Of a DNA stretch of 64,000 nucleotides, positions 44,142 to 53,005 are shown piece after piece. Both the position numbers and the translations under genes were made by a program. The DNA lies in the NCBI RefSeq assembly GCF_010119195.1, contig NZ_WRXL01000003.1, positions 383,893 to 447,892 on the forward strand, written 5' to 3'. Source of the stretch: Haloarcula salina (GTDB lineage: Archaea; Halobacteriota; Halobacteria; Halobacteriales; Haloarculaceae). The notes below the pieces were generated by a model. That model had not been told where the DNA came from. It saw only the letters and a list, made by a program, of their open reading frames with translations, and searched no databases. How positions within the stretch are numbered: position 1 is the first letter of the stretch; each line of letters begins with the position of its first letter.

Positions 44142-44221
44142 GGGGGGCAGGTCCCGACAACGCATCCCCCGCGGTCGCGAGTTTGTGAGCTTTTAACACG
44201 GCGCGCGCCGTTCCGTCGGCC

Positions 44222-45355
44222 ATGCCCACGCCAGTCATCGTCGACGCGGTCAGGACCCCGCAGGGGAAAGAAGACGGCGCGCTCGCTGACGTTCGGAGCG
44301 AGGACCTCTCGGTGCCGCTCGTGAACCAACTGCTCGCGTCGACAGGTATCGAGTCCGACGAGGTCGACGACCTGCTGTGGGGGTGTGCCCAACAACGCGG
44401 CGAGCAGGGCAACAATATGGCGCGGGTCGTCGCCCTCCTCTCGGACCTCGGCGAGGAGGTCCCCGCCTCGACCATCAACCGCTGGTGTGCGTCCTCCGCC
44501 GAGGCGCTGATGCGGGCCGCGGACGCCGTCGCGGCGGGCCAGCGCGACGTGCTTATCGCCGGCGGCGTCGAGTCGATGTCCCGCGTGCAGATGGGCGAGA
44601 ACACCCACAACGTCCATCCCCGTCTCGCCGAGCACTACAACGTCGGCGAACTCCAGATGGGGATGACCGCCGAGAAGGTCGCCGACGAGCACGACGTGAG
44701 CCGCCGCGAGCAAGACGAGTACGCCCTCCGAAGCCACGAGCGCGCCGCCGACGCGACCGGCTCTGGACGATTCGACGACGAACTCGTCCCGGTCGACACC
44801 GACGACGGCCGCGTCGAGGAAGACGAGGGAATCCGCCGAGACACGACGCTGGAGAAGCTTTCGGGCCTACCGACGGTGTTCAAGTCCGACGGCACCGTGA
44901 CGCCGGGTAACGCCTCGCAGGTCTCCGACGGCGCGGCCGGGCTGCTGGTCACCTCACGGGCGTACGCCGAGGACAACGGCCTCGACGTCCTCGCCGAGAT
45001 CGGCTCTCACGAGGTCGCCGGCGTCGACCCGACCGTGATGGGAATCGGACCGGTCCCCGCCGTCCGCGGGCTGTGTGAGCGCACCGGCCGGGAGACCGAC
45101 GACTACGACCTGGTGGAACTCAACGAGGCGTTCGCGAGCCAGTGCCTGTACTGCCAGCGCGAACTGGGCTTCGATGACGACATCTACAACGTCAACGGCG
45201 GGGCCATCGCCATCGGCCACCCGCTCGGAGCCTCCGGTGCGCGCCTCCCGGTGACGCTCGTCCACGAGATGAATCGCAGAGACGCGGACCTGGGCCTGGC
45301 GACGGAGTGCGTCGGGTTCGGTCAGGGCGCGGCCATCGAGTTCCGCCTGCCGTAG
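44222..45355 (+). CDS. Thiolase family protein (acetyl-CoA C-acyltransferase)
   Basis: The 377-residue protein keeps the three thiolase catalytic sites: Cys89 in [14 protein letters not shown], His333 in [12 protein letters not shown] and Cys363 in [15 protein letters not shown]. It either cleaves 3-ketoacyl-CoA in beta-oxidation or joins two acetyl-CoA for the mevalonate or PHA routes. The direction cannot be told. No hydroxyacyl-CoA dehydrogenase or HMG-CoA synthase gene is adjacent. The last 83 bases, to the TAG stop, are repeated exactly at 45497-45579. Confidence 0.94.
   Translation: MPTPVIVDAVRTPQGKEDGALADVRSEDLSVPLVNQLLASTGIESDEVDDLLWGCAQQRGEQGNNMARVVALLSDLGEEVPASTINRWCASSAEALMRAADAVAAGQRDVLIAGGVESMSRVQMGENTHNVHPRLAEHYNVGELQMGMTAEKVADEHDVSRREQDEYALRSHERAADATGSGRFDDELVPVDTDDGRVEEDEGIRRDTTLEKLSGLPTVFKSDGTVTPGNASQVSDGAAGLLVTSRAYAEDNGLDVLAEIGSHEVAGVDPTVMGIGPVPAVRGLCERTGRETDDYDLVELNEAFASQCLYCQRELGFDDDIYNVNGGAIAIGHPLGASGARLPVTLVHEMNRRDADLGLATECVGFGQGAAIEFRLP
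45273..45355 (+). repeat. Direct repeat, copy 1 (3' end of thiolase)
   Basis: The final 83 bases of the thiolase gene, from ATCGCAGAGACGCGG to the TAG stop. By eye, copy 2 at 45497-45579 is identical over the full length. The homology ends exactly at the stop codon. Confidence 0.9.
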
Positions 45356-45496
45356 GTTCCCCACGTCGAAGCGACAGCTTCACGCGACCCGCATCGCGAT
45401 GCGGGTCGCGCATTTTTCGCCCACGTTTTTCGAGGAGTGGTTCGAGCGCGCTCGGAGAGCGCGTCTGGAACCCGACGACGAAAAAGGTGGAGACGG
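45356..45496. repeat. 141-base spacer with a perfect palindrome and T runs
   Basis: The spacer between the two thiolase-end copies holds a perfect 28-base palindrome (45383-45410, centred on CATCGCGATG), then two runs of five T (45413-45417 and 45426-45430). A second hairpin follows with 7-base arms (45447-45453 and 45457-45463). The layout resembles a strong terminator or a small palindromic element. No gene is supported here. Confidence 0.75.
45383..45430 (+). terminator. Hairpin plus T-tracts after thiolase
   Basis: The 28-base palindrome followed by two T5 tracts, 28 bases past the thiolase stop, could end transcription. Archaeal terminators depend mainly on T tracts, so the hairpin may have another origin. 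Confidence 0.45.
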
Positions 45497-45579
45497 ATCG
45501 CAGAGACGCGGACCTGGGCCTGGCGACGGAGTGCGTCGGGTTCGGTCAGGGCGCGGCCATCGAGTTCCGCCTGCCGTAG
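45497..45579 (+). repeat. Direct repeat, copy 2 (duplicated thiolase end)
   Basis: An exact 83-base copy of the thiolase 3' end, 224 bases downstream of copy 1, including the TAG. It is not preceded by a usable reading frame of its own, so it is a non-coding fragment. The minus-strand Nudix gene ends 8 bases beyond it. Confidence 0.9.
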
Positions 45580-45587
45580 CGGCCCAG

Positions 45588-46055
45588 TCAGTCGGCGAGC
45601 GCGTCCACGGCGGGGGGTTCGGTCGCGCCGCCGGACAGGGTGTGGAGGTAGTCGTCGAGGTCCAGAGCGAACCGGGCGTCCGTCGAGAGGTCGATCCACG
45701 AGAACGAGAACTCCACGCCGCGCTCCTCGCCCGTTCCGGTCACGGTGTGGACCCACTCGTCGCGGGACTCGTGGACGGGGACGTGATAGAACGAGCGGAC
45801 GTAGCGCTTCGGCGGCGACTCGCGTCGCGTCCACACGTCCGTGACGAGATGCTGTAGTTCCTCGAAAGTGGCCAGCCCGCTCTCCTCAGCGACCTCCCGC
45901 TGGACGGCTTCGCGCGACGACTCGCCGGGTTCGACGGTTCCTTTCGGCACCTGGAGGCCGTCGTGGCCCGGTCCCTCGAACACCAACAGCTCGGACCCGT
46001 TTCGGGTGATGTAGGCGCAGGCTTTCTTCACGTACGTTACGCGATCGGCGTTCAT
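45588..46055 (-). CDS. Nudix hydrolase
   Basis: The 155-residue protein carries a complete Nudix box at about residues 39-61 (GTVEPGESSREAVQREVAEE, then SGL), with the REVxEE Mg2+ site. It hydrolyses a nucleoside diphosphate linked to another group; the substrate cannot be told. A TATA-like ACTATAC about 27 bases upstream supports the ATG at 46055. It is divergent from the DUF47 gene. Confidence 0.92.
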   Translation of the reverse strand: MNADRVTYVKKACAYITRNGSELLVFEGPGHDGLQVPKGTVEPGESSREAVQREVAEESGLATFEELQHLVTDVWTRRESPPKRYVRSFYHVPVHESRDEWVHTVTGTGEERGVEFSFSWIDLSTDARFALDLDDYLHTLSGGATEPPAVDALAD

Positions 46056-46258
46056 GTCATCGTATCAGATGGCCGAACGTATAGTGCTACTCAAATATGC
46101 TCCTAGAGGAATAATATGTGATTGTATCTCGTTCGGGGGATCGCCACACGCGACGCCGCCGACGCGCTCCCGTCGTGCGTGTCGCGTCCGTCTCCCACCG
46201 TATCGCTATATATCCCTCATAGTAGCGCTTTAGGCTAGATTTTGGCACTACTACACTG

Positions 46259-46921
46259 ATGGCAACGCGCTCGCCCGAGTACGCCGAGATCGTCGCCGAG
46301 AAAACGGGAACGTACCTCGCCGCCGTCGAAGACTGTCTCGTCCTGTTACCCCAGGCCCTGTCGGCCGCCGACGACGGCCGGTCACTCACCGACGCGAGCG
46401 CGGCGCTCGTCGAACAGGAGTCCGTCTGTGACGACCACCGGCGTCGGCTCTGCGGAGCCATCGGTCGGTCGCGACCGAACTACACCGACGTGTACCTGCG
46501 CGCGGCCGACCTGGCCGAACTGTTCTCGATGGTCGACGCGATTCCGGACGCCGCCGAGCGGTTCGTCCGCGACTTCGAGGCGATGTCGCCGTCGCTTTCG
46601 GAGGCGACGCTGACCACGCTCCAGGACGTCGCCGCGCTCACGCTCAGCGCGGTCAAATTGCTGACCGACGCCATCGAGACGTACGTCGAGGGACTCCTGA
46701 CGGATGGGCCGAACCCGCCGGTCGGCGCGGCCGTCGACCGCATCTCGGAACTGGAGTCGCAGTGCGACCAGTTCCGCAACGACGTGCTCTCGCGGGCCTT
46801 CGAGGCGCACTCGACGGCGGACGCGCTGGTGGTCCGCGCCCTGCTGCAGTCGCTCGACGCCGTCCCGAACGCGGTGGAGGACGCCGCCGACCACCTGCTG
46901 TTCTGCTGGAGCGACACGTGA
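46259..46921 (+). CDS. DUF47 (PhoU-like) family protein
   Basis: The 220-residue all-helical protein resembles the TIGR00153/DUF47 family: VDAIPDAAERFVRDFEAMSP, RISELESQCDQFRNDVLSRA and LQSLDAVPNAVEDAADHLLF. Relatives accompany PiT phosphate transporters and probably regulate them. Here the PiT gene is 27 kb away. The upstream region holds GCTATATATCC at about 46205-46214 and a TTTAGG box near 46230. Confidence 0.82.
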   Translation: MATRSPEYAEIVAEKTGTYLAAVEDCLVLLPQALSAADDGRSLTDASAALVEQESVCDDHRRRLCGAIGRSRPNYTDVYLRAADLAELFSMVDAIPDAAERFVRDFEAMSPSLSEATLTTLQDVAALTLSAVKLLTDAIETYVEGLLTDGPNPPVGAAVDRISELESQCDQFRNDVLSRAFEAHSTADALVVRALLQSLDAVPNAVEDAADHLLFCWSDT

Positions 46922-46969
46922 CGGTCCCTTCTCGCGAATATCACGAACTGAATCCCGGTTATCGAATCC

Positions 46970-46979
46970 ATAATTAAGT
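46970..46979 (+). promoter_or_regulatory. TATA box of the 48-residue protein
   Basis: ATAATTAAGT centred 29 bases before ATG 47004. It is one of the clearest promoters in the window and supports this very small gene. Confidence 0.6.
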
Positions 46980-47003
46980 ACTGGGGGGCCGGAATAATCG
47001 GTA

Positions 47004-47150
47004 ATGGGTCGCCATCTGACGTCCGACGAGTGGGATCGTATCGAAGCGTTCGCACAGAAGCCGAGTTACCTGCGTCGACCGGAACACCTCCTCCCCGAGG
47101 ACGCGGCCGACGACGAGGACGAGACGACTACCGTCGCGGCGAGCGACTGA
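47004..47150 (+). CDS. 48-residue acidic protein, unknown function
   Basis: The frame encodes GRHLTSDEWDRIEAFAQKPS, then YLRRPEHLLPED and an acidic tail ending TTVAASD. The strong TATA box about 29 bases upstream, acidic composition and clean stop support a real gene. No zinc site or membrane helix is present. I recall similar haloarchaeal short proteins but no function. Confidence 0.65.
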   Translation: MGRHLTSDEWDRIEAFAQKPSYLRRPEHLLPEDAADDEDETTTVAASD

Positions 47151-47223
47151 CCGGCGAGACCACTGTTTTCCCGTTGCCGGCCGTTCTGCGGTGTTTATCC
47201 GCACCGACGCCCTGTCGGTAGCC

Positions 47224-47676
47224 ATGGGCCTGCAGACGCTATTTAACGACATCCCCTTCGTCGAACGCCTCGGGATGGAGATCACGACCGTGGACGACGG
47301 ACACGCCGCGGGGACGCTCTCGCTCGAGCGCAGTCACTCCTCGAACCCCGAATCGCTCGTCGCCCACGGCGGCGTCACGTACTCGCTCGTGGACACCGTC
47401 GGCGGGGCGGCGGTCGTCTCGCTGTCCGGGTCCATCTCGCCGACCGTGGACATGCGGATCGACTACCTCGCGCCGGCGACCGCCGACCTGCGGGCCGAGG
47501 CAGAGGTCGTCAGAAACGGTGGGAGCGTCGCCGTCGTGGACGTAGAGGTGTACGACGACGACGGCCACCACGTCGCCAGCGCTCGCGGCACGTACAAGAC
47601 CGGCGGCGACGGCGACGGTTCGCCGTGGACCGAGGGCGTCGACCAGGCCGCCATCGAGCGACTCGAAAACGACTAG
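47224..47676 (+). CDS. PaaI-type hotdog fold thioesterase
   Basis: The 150-residue protein fits the PaaI/YbgC-like hotdog family: PFVERLGMEITTVDDGHAAG, NPESLVAHGGVTYSLVDTVG (the His-Gly-Gly catalytic region) and SISPTVDMRIDYLAPATADL. It hydrolyses acyl-CoA thioesters; the chain type is unknown. A GTTTATCC box about 27-33 bases upstream supports ATG 47224. It overlaps the convergent antiporter gene by 4 bases. Confidence 0.88.
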   Translation: MGLQTLFNDIPFVERLGMEITTVDDGHAAGTLSLERSHSSNPESLVAHGGVTYSLVDTVGGAAVVSLSGSISPTVDMRIDYLAPATADLRAEAEVVRNGGSVAVVDVEVYDDDGHHVASARGTYKTGGDGDGSPWTEGVDQAAIERLEND

Positions 47677-49577
47677 TTCCCGCTGACCAGTTTCATCCCG
47701 TCTCTGACCGACTCGCGCCGGCCGAGCAGGGTCACCATATCGCCTTCTTCGAGCACGTAGTCGGCGGTCGGGACCTCCGCGTTCTCGTGGAGTTCGCCGC
47801 TGACGAGCGCGACGAGGCAGGCTTCGGGCAGCATCGGGCCGACCTCGCGGATCGACTTACCGATGAGCTCCGGGTTCTCGACCTCGACCTCCTGAACGTC
47901 GCCGCTGCGGCCGATGTCGGTCATCCAGTGGGCGATGGCCGGACGCTCGATCTGGTTGTCGATGGCCCACGCCGTCGCCATCGCCGAGGAGATGGTCCGC
48001 ACGCCCAGGTCCTCGAAGGCCTCGACGTTGTCGGGGTTGTTCGCGCGGGCGATGACGCGCTCGACGTCGAACTTCGAACTCGCGAGCTGCGAGACGAGCA
48101 GGTTCGCGTCGTCGTCGCCGGTCGCGGCCACGACGGTCTTGGCGTTGTCCGCGCCGGCAGACCGGAGGATGTCCGTGTCCGTGCCGTCGCCGATCTCGAC
48201 GGCGTAGCCCGCGTTCCGGGCTCGTTCGACTGCCTCTTCGTCCTGTTCGATGATGACGACGTTCTCGCCCCGGTCTTCGAGGCGCGCGGCGAGCGCTCGG
48301 CCCACCTGTCCGCCGCCGACGATGATGACTCGCATTGGTATCACGTCCAGTTTTTCCGCGATGTAGCGCGCGAGGCCGCCCTCGAACAGGGCGGTCGCGA
48401 AGATGACCAGAAAGACGGTCCCCAGCAGGATTTCGGCCTGCTGATTCAGCAGTTCGGCCTGCGCGCCGCCGAGTTCCTCGGCCGCGCTGTGGAGTTCGAC
48501 CGCGAAGAGCGTCGCGACCGACGCCGGGATGATGCCGCGCGGCCCGACGAAGCTGACGAACAGCTTCTCGTTCGTGGTGAAGCGGTCGCCGACCGTCGAG
48601 ATGAACACGAGCAGCGGGCGGATGAGGAGCGCGACGGCGAGGACGACCAGCAGGCCGGCCACCCCCACGTCCATGAGCGCCGCCAGCTCTAGCTGAGCCG
48701 CCAGCGCGATGAAGACGAACGAGAGCACGAGCAGGGTGATGTCGCCCTTGAACGCCTCGATGTCTTCCTCGTAGGGATGGTCGACGTTACCGAGCGCCAT
48801 TCCGGCCGTCGCGGCGGCGGCGACGCCGGCCTCCGTCGCGATGGTGTTCGCGCCCGCGTAGGCGATGAGCGCGCCGGCGAGCACGAGCAGGCGGGAGTTC
48901 CGCGGGGCGTCGCCGGGCGAGAGGTCGACGTACTGCAGGAGGTAGTAGACGACGCCGGCGACGATGAGACCGACGAGCAGCCCGGTCCCCAACCGGAGCG
49001 CGAACGCCTGTAGCAGGCCGTCGCTGGAGACGGCGGGGTTCACGGTCTCGAAGACGACGACGGCGATGATGGCCGCGGTCACGTCGTTGACGATGCCCTC
49101 CGTCTCCAGCGCGGCGGCGACGCGGTCCCTGACCGGCACGACGTTGAGGATCGGCGTGATGACCGTCGGTCCGGTGGCGACCAGCAGCGCGCCGACGAGG
49201 AAGGAGAGCTTCCAGGACACCGCGGGCGACGAGAAGGCGAACTTGACGGCGATGGCCGTTCCGACGAGCGCGATGGCCGCGCCGATAGTCACGAGTCGGA
49301 ACGTCGCCGTCGGGGCCTCCCGCAAGCGGTCGAAGCGGAGGTGATAGGCCCCTTCGAAGACGATGATCGCCACCGCCAGCCCGACGATCGCCGAGAGCGC
49401 CCCGCCGAAGGTACTGCTGTCGATGATTCCAAGGCCCGGCTGGCCGATGATGACGCCGACCAGCAGGTAGAAGATGATGCTCGGGACGCGCAACCGCGCC
49501 GCTAACACCTGCGCGAGCACGCCGAGTCCGATGATGCCGGCGACCAGCGGAATCAGCAGCGTCGAGCTACCAGCCAC
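47673..49577 (-). CDS. Cation:proton antiporter with TrkA (RCK) domains
   Basis: The 634-residue protein has about 12 membrane helices (to about 395), with the CPA-type signatures STLLIPLVAGIIGLGVLAQV and VGPRGIIPASVATLFAVEL. A TrkA_N domain starts near 414 (RVIIVGGGQVGRALAARLED), and a TrkA_C domain is at about 550-634. Such proteins exchange Na+ or K+ for H+ under nucleotide control. I chose GTG 49577 because a GGAGG lies 6 bases upstream (49584-49588) and a TATA box at 49616-49624 gives a short leader. The upstream GTG at 49631 lies beyond the promoter. Confidence 0.92.
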   Translation of the reverse strand: MAGSSTLLIPLVAGIIGLGVLAQVLAARLRVPSIIFYLLVGVIIGQPGLGIIDSSTFGGALSAIVGLAVAIIVFEGAYHLRFDRLREAPTATFRLVTIGAAIALVGTAIAVKFAFSSPAVSWKLSFLVGALLVATGPTVITPILNVVPVRDRVAAALETEGIVNDVTAAIIAVVVFETVNPAVSSDGLLQAFALRLGTGLLVGLIVAGVVYYLLQYVDLSPGDAPRNSRLLVLAGALIAYAGANTIATEAGVAAAATAGMALGNVDHPYEEDIEAFKGDITLLVLSFVFIALAAQLELAALMDVGVAGLLVVLAVALLIRPLLVFISTVGDRFTTNEKLFVSFVGPRGIIPASVATLFAVELHSAAEELGGAQAELLNQQAEILLGTVFLVIFATALFEGGLARYIAEKLDVIPMRVIIVGGGQVGRALAARLEDRGENVVIIEQDEEAVERARNAGYAVEIGDGTDTDILRSAGADNAKTVVAATGDDDANLLVSQLASSKFDVERVIARANNPDNVEAFEDLGVRTISSAMATAWAIDNQIERPAIAHWMTDIGRSGDVQEVEVENPELIGKSIREVGPMLPEACLVALVSGELHENAEVPTADYVLEEGDMVTLLGRRESVRDGMKLVSGN

Positions 49578-49624
49578 GATTGGCCTCCATCTGTCGGGGC
49601 GAACGGGTCCCCCCGGTATAAACG
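49577..49624 (-). promoter_or_regulatory. Promoter and ribosome site of the antiporter gene
   Basis: A minus-strand TATA-like GTTTATACC (49616-49624) predicts a start of transcription near 49593. A GGAGG ribosome site (49584-49588) lies 6 bases before GTG 49577. This is a leadered, SD-led gene among mostly leaderless neighbours. Confidence 0.6.
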
Positions 49625-49671
49625 CACTCACTCCCTCCCGCAGTTACCGGCTTGTCGCGCGTCTGCCGCCG

Positions 49672-50580
49672 TCACTCCTCGCGGTTGTCGAGCGCAACGA
49701 GGACGCCGCGGACGTTCAGCCGCGCCTCCGCGCGCCCCTTCCGCTCGCCCCAGAGACCGGCGTCGGCTCGCTCGACGAAGTGGTCGACGACCGCCTCGTC
49801 GTCTCCGAGTTCCTCGCGCTTCTGTGCGACGCTGTCGACCCACTCCGGCAGGATTTCGGCGTAGGTCTCCAGCTTGTCGCCGGCCAGCGCCGGCCCGTAG
49901 TGCCCGTACAGCAGCGTCTCCGGATCGAGGTCCCGTATCATCGCCACGTCGTCGAGCGCGCCCTCCAGCGTGAAGTTGATCGGCGGCGTCGTGACGTGGA
50001 CCTCGTCGGTCGACGGCGTGTAGATGCCGGCGGCGTCGGCGGTGAACACGCCGTCGATGGCGGGGTCGTGGAACACCACCTGGTGGGGGGCGTGCCCCGG
50101 CGCGTGGAGCGCGCGGAGTTCGTGGTCGCCGAGGTCGATCACGTCGCCGTCGGTCAGCTCCTCGATGCGCGCCTCGGGGACCGGCTTCGGCTCGCCGTAG
50201 TACTGAATCTGGTCCCCGACCGCGTACTTGGTGCCCTCCCAGAGCCGCTCGGGGTCGACCAAGTGACGCGACCCGATCTCGTGGACGTAGACGGTGGCGT
50301 TCGGGCACGCCTCGGCGAGGTAGCCGGCCCCGCCCGCGTGGTCGAGGTGGACGTGCGTGACCGCGATGACCTCCAGGTCCTCGGGGGCGATGCCGACCGA
50401 CTCCATCGCTGCGACGATGTTCTCGTGGCGCGCGCCGATGCCGGTGTCGACGACCGCCGGACGCTCCGCGTCGACGACGTACACCGACCCGTACTCGGGC
50501 ACGTCGTACATCCCGGTGTCGACGTAGTGAACGTCCGTACAGCTCCCGACCGTCACCTCGTAAACGTCACCGATTGCCAT
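49672..50580 (-). CDS. MBL fold metallohydrolase
   Basis: The 302-residue protein has the metal motif VTHVHLDHAGG (about 71-81) and later ligands in LHAPGHAPHQ, FTADAAGI and LLYGHYGPAL. The order is that of glyoxalase II-like or arylsulfatase-type MBL enzymes. A C-terminal helical region follows (VDSVAQKREELGDDEAVVDH). A GGTTTTGCCC stretch about 27 bases upstream supports the ATG at 50580. It is divergent from a UspA gene. The substrate is unknown. Confidence 0.88.
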   Translation of the reverse strand: MAIGDVYEVTVGSCTDVHYVDTGMYDVPEYGSVYVVDAERPAVVDTGIGARHENIVAAMESVGIAPEDLEVIAVTHVHLDHAGGAGYLAEACPNATVYVHEIGSRHLVDPERLWEGTKYAVGDQIQYYGEPKPVPEARIEELTDGDVIDLGDHELRALHAPGHAPHQVVFHDPAIDGVFTADAAGIYTPSTDEVHVTTPPINFTLEGALDDVAMIRDLDPETLLYGHYGPALAGDKLETYAEILPEWVDSVAQKREELGDDEAVVDHFVERADAGLWGERKGRAEARLNVRGVLVALDNREE

Positions 50581-50685
50581 ACCCACTCTCCCGACCGGCG
50601 CGGGCAAAACCGTTGTGCCGGGAAACGTGACAGACACCTGTCTGGAACCGCAAGAGGGTTCACCGGGTATCGGAAACACTGCGGT

Positions 50686-51123
50686 ATGTACGACGCCGTG
50701 CTCCTCCCGACCGACGGCTCCGCGGGCTCCGAACTCGCGGCCGACCACGCCATCGACCTGGCCGAGCGCCACGACGCCGCCCTGCACGCGCTGTACGTCC
50801 TCGAAACGTCCCACGCCATCGACCAGCTCGAGGACTTCGAGGAGACCAGCATCTTCGACCGCCTCGAAGACGCCGGCACGCAGGCCGTCGAAGAAATCGA
50901 AGCGCGGGCCGCGGACGCCGACATCACCGTCGTCGAGTCGTCGGTCGAGCGGGGCGTGGCCCACGAGGAAATCGTGGACTACGTCGCGGCCGAGGACATC
51001 GACGTGGTCGTGATGGCGACGGCCGGCCGGACAGGGACCTCCCGGGAGCTCATCGGGAGCGTCACCGAGACGGTCGTCCGCGCCTCGCCGGTCCCGGTGC
51101 TCGCGGTCAAGACCGACGAGTAG
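50686..51123 (+). CDS. Universal stress protein (UspA) family
   Basis: The 145-residue protein has canonical UspA features: YDAVLLPTDGSAGSELAADH at the start and the ATP-binding loop VVMATAGRTGTSRELIGSVT (about 109-128). This is the G-2x-G-9x-G(S/T) pattern, so it should bind ATP. It may take part in stress survival. serS follows 99 bases downstream with its own TATA box. Confidence 0.93.
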   Translation: MYDAVLLPTDGSAGSELAADHAIDLAERHDAALHALYVLETSHAIDQLEDFEETSIFDRLEDAGTQAVEEIEARAADADITVVESSVERGVAHEEIVDYVAAEDIDVVVMATAGRTGTSRELIGSVTETVVRASPVPVLAVKTDE

Positions 51124-51222
51124 TCGCGCGCTGCCGCAGGGTCGCGCCGCCGCGAACCGCCCCGCGCGGTTCCCCCGCCCCGGACCGACACGCCTAATTT
51201 CCGCCATCGAGAACCGTCGGCC

Positions 51223-52605
51223 ATGTTATCGAGACAGTTCGTCCGGGAGCACCCCGAGACGGTCCGGGACGCCATCGAGCGCAAGGGCGTCACGGGCGTC
51301 GACCTCGACGAGATCCTCGCCATCGACGAGGAGTGGCGCGAACTGAAGGCGAAAGGCGACGGGCTGCGACAGGAGCGCAACGACATCTCCAGCGCGATCG
51401 GCCAGTACAAACAGGAGGGCGACGAGGAGGCCGCCCAGGAGGCCATCGAGCGCTCCCAGGAGCTCAAAGACGAACTGCAGGACGTCGAGGACCGCGCGGA
51501 CGAACTGGAGTCGGAGCTGGAGGCGGCGCTGCTGGAACTGCCGAACGTCCCCCACGAGTCGGTCCCCACCGGCGAGGGCGAGGCCGACAATGTCGAGCGC
51601 TCCCGCGAGGGGTTCGACGACCTGCGAGACCTGCCCGACGAGGTCGTCCCCCACTACGACCTCGGCGAGGAACTCGACCTGCTCGACTTCGAGCGCGGCG
51701 CGAAGGTGACCGGCGGCGGCTACCAGTTCGTCAAGGGCGACGGCGCGCGCCTCGAACACGCGCTCGTCCAGTTCATGCTCGACGTGCACCGAGAGCAGGA
51801 GTACGTCGACGTGCTGCCGCCGATCCCGGTCAACTCCGACTCGATGGAGGGGACCGGACAGCTCCCGAAGTTCGCCGAGGACGCCTACCGCGTCGGCGCG
51901 CGCCAGGACGACGACTACGACAGCGACGACCTCTGGCTCCTCCCGACGGCGGAGGTCCCGGTCACTAACATGTACCGCGACGAGATCCTGCTGGACGACG
52001 ACCTCCCGGTCAAACACCAGGCGTTCTCGCCGAACTTCCGCCGCGAGGCCGGCGAGCACGGGACCGAGACGCGGGGCTACGTTCGCGTCCACCAGTTCCA
52101 CAAGGTCGAACTCGTCAACTTCGTCCGCCCGGAAGACAGCTACGACCGGCTGGAGGGGCTGCTCGACGAGGCCGCCGAGGTGCTCGATCGCCTCGACCTC
52201 CCCTACCGCGTGCTCGACATGTGCACCGGCGACATGGGCTTCACGCAGGCCAAGAAGTACGACATCGAAGTGTGGGCCCCCGGCGACGACATGGACCAGG
52301 GTCCCGAGATCGGCGGCCGCTGGCTCGAAGTCTCCTCGGTCTCGAACTTCGAGGACTTCCAGGCGCGGCGCGCCGGCCTGCGCTTCCGGCCCGAGCGCCA
52401 CGAGTCCGCCGAGTACCTCCACACCCTGAACGGCTCCGGGCTGGCCGTCCCGCGCGTGCTGGTCGCCATCATGGAGTACTACCAGAACGAGGACGGCACG
52501 GTCACGGTCCCCGAACCGCTGCGTCCGTACATGGGCGGTCAGGAGGTCATCGAGGGCCACGAGCCCGTCGGCGAGAGCGCCGTCGGGGCCGGCGAGAAGG
52601 AGTAA
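51223..52605 (+). CDS. serS: Seryl-tRNA synthetase
   Basis: The 460-residue protein is a bacterial-type SerRS. An N-terminal helical arm for tRNA binding (about 28-105) precedes the class II core, with motif 2 FRREAGEHGTETRGYVRVHQ and motif 3 GSGLAVPRVLVAIMEYYQ. It charges tRNA-Ser (and tRNA-Sec where present). It starts LSRQFVREHPETVRDAIERK, and a CTAATTT box about 27-31 bases upstream supports the start. Confidence 0.97.
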   Translation: MLSRQFVREHPETVRDAIERKGVTGVDLDEILAIDEEWRELKAKGDGLRQERNDISSAIGQYKQEGDEEAAQEAIERSQELKDELQDVEDRADELESELEAALLELPNVPHESVPTGEGEADNVERSREGFDDLRDLPDEVVPHYDLGEELDLLDFERGAKVTGGGYQFVKGDGARLEHALVQFMLDVHREQEYVDVLPPIPVNSDSMEGTGQLPKFAEDAYRVGARQDDDYDSDDLWLLPTAEVPVTNMYRDEILLDDDLPVKHQAFSPNFRREAGEHGTETRGYVRVHQFHKVELVNFVRPEDSYDRLEGLLDEAAEVLDRLDLPYRVLDMCTGDMGFTQAKKYDIEVWAPGDDMDQGPEIGGRWLEVSSVSNFEDFQARRAGLRFRPERHESAEYLHTLNGSGLAVPRVLVAIMEYYQNEDGTVTVPEPLRPYMGGQEVIEGHEPVGESAVGAGEKE

Positions 52606-52654
52606 GCGACCGCCGCGGACGCGATAGTCGCTCGACCCACCGTTTTCTCCGCCG

Positions 52655-53005
52655 CTACCGCGTGTACGTCTCGATGCGCTCGATTTCTCCGTCCGCGAGC
52701 GAGAACACGTCGACGAAGCCGACGATGCGCTCGCCGTCGCTGTCGAGCAGTCGCCCGCGGGCGACGACCTCGTCTGCAGCTTCGTCGCCCGCCGGGCCGT
52801 AGAGCCCGTCCAGCGGGTGGCTCGTGTCCGGCTGTGGGCGCTCCTCGCGCATGAAGCGGACGAAGCGCTCTCGCCCCTCGATGGTCCGGTCCGGCCGGTC
52901 GTGGACGAATCCCTCGGCGAGCAGCGACGCCAGCCGGTCGTAGTCGCCGCCGTCGATGGCCTCGTAGTACGATCGTGCGCGCTCGGCGCGGTCGTCCCCA
53001 GTCAC
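52655..53005 (-). CDS. SnoaL-like (NTF2 fold) protein
   Basis: The 116-residue protein begins TGDDRAERARSYYEAIDGGD, with ASLLAEGFVHDRPDRTIEGR and ends FSLADGEIERIETYTR, matching SnoaL-like domains. Its start overlaps the stop of the peroxiredoxin fusion gene by 4 bases (ATGA), so the two are one transcript. The role may be ligand binding or isomerisation; none can be assigned. Confidence 0.85.
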   Translation of the reverse strand: MTGDDRAERARSYYEAIDGGDYDRLASLLAEGFVHDRPDRTIEGRERFVRFMREERPQPDTSHPLDGLYGPAGDEAADEVVARGRLLDSDGERIVGFVDVFSLADGEIERIETYTR

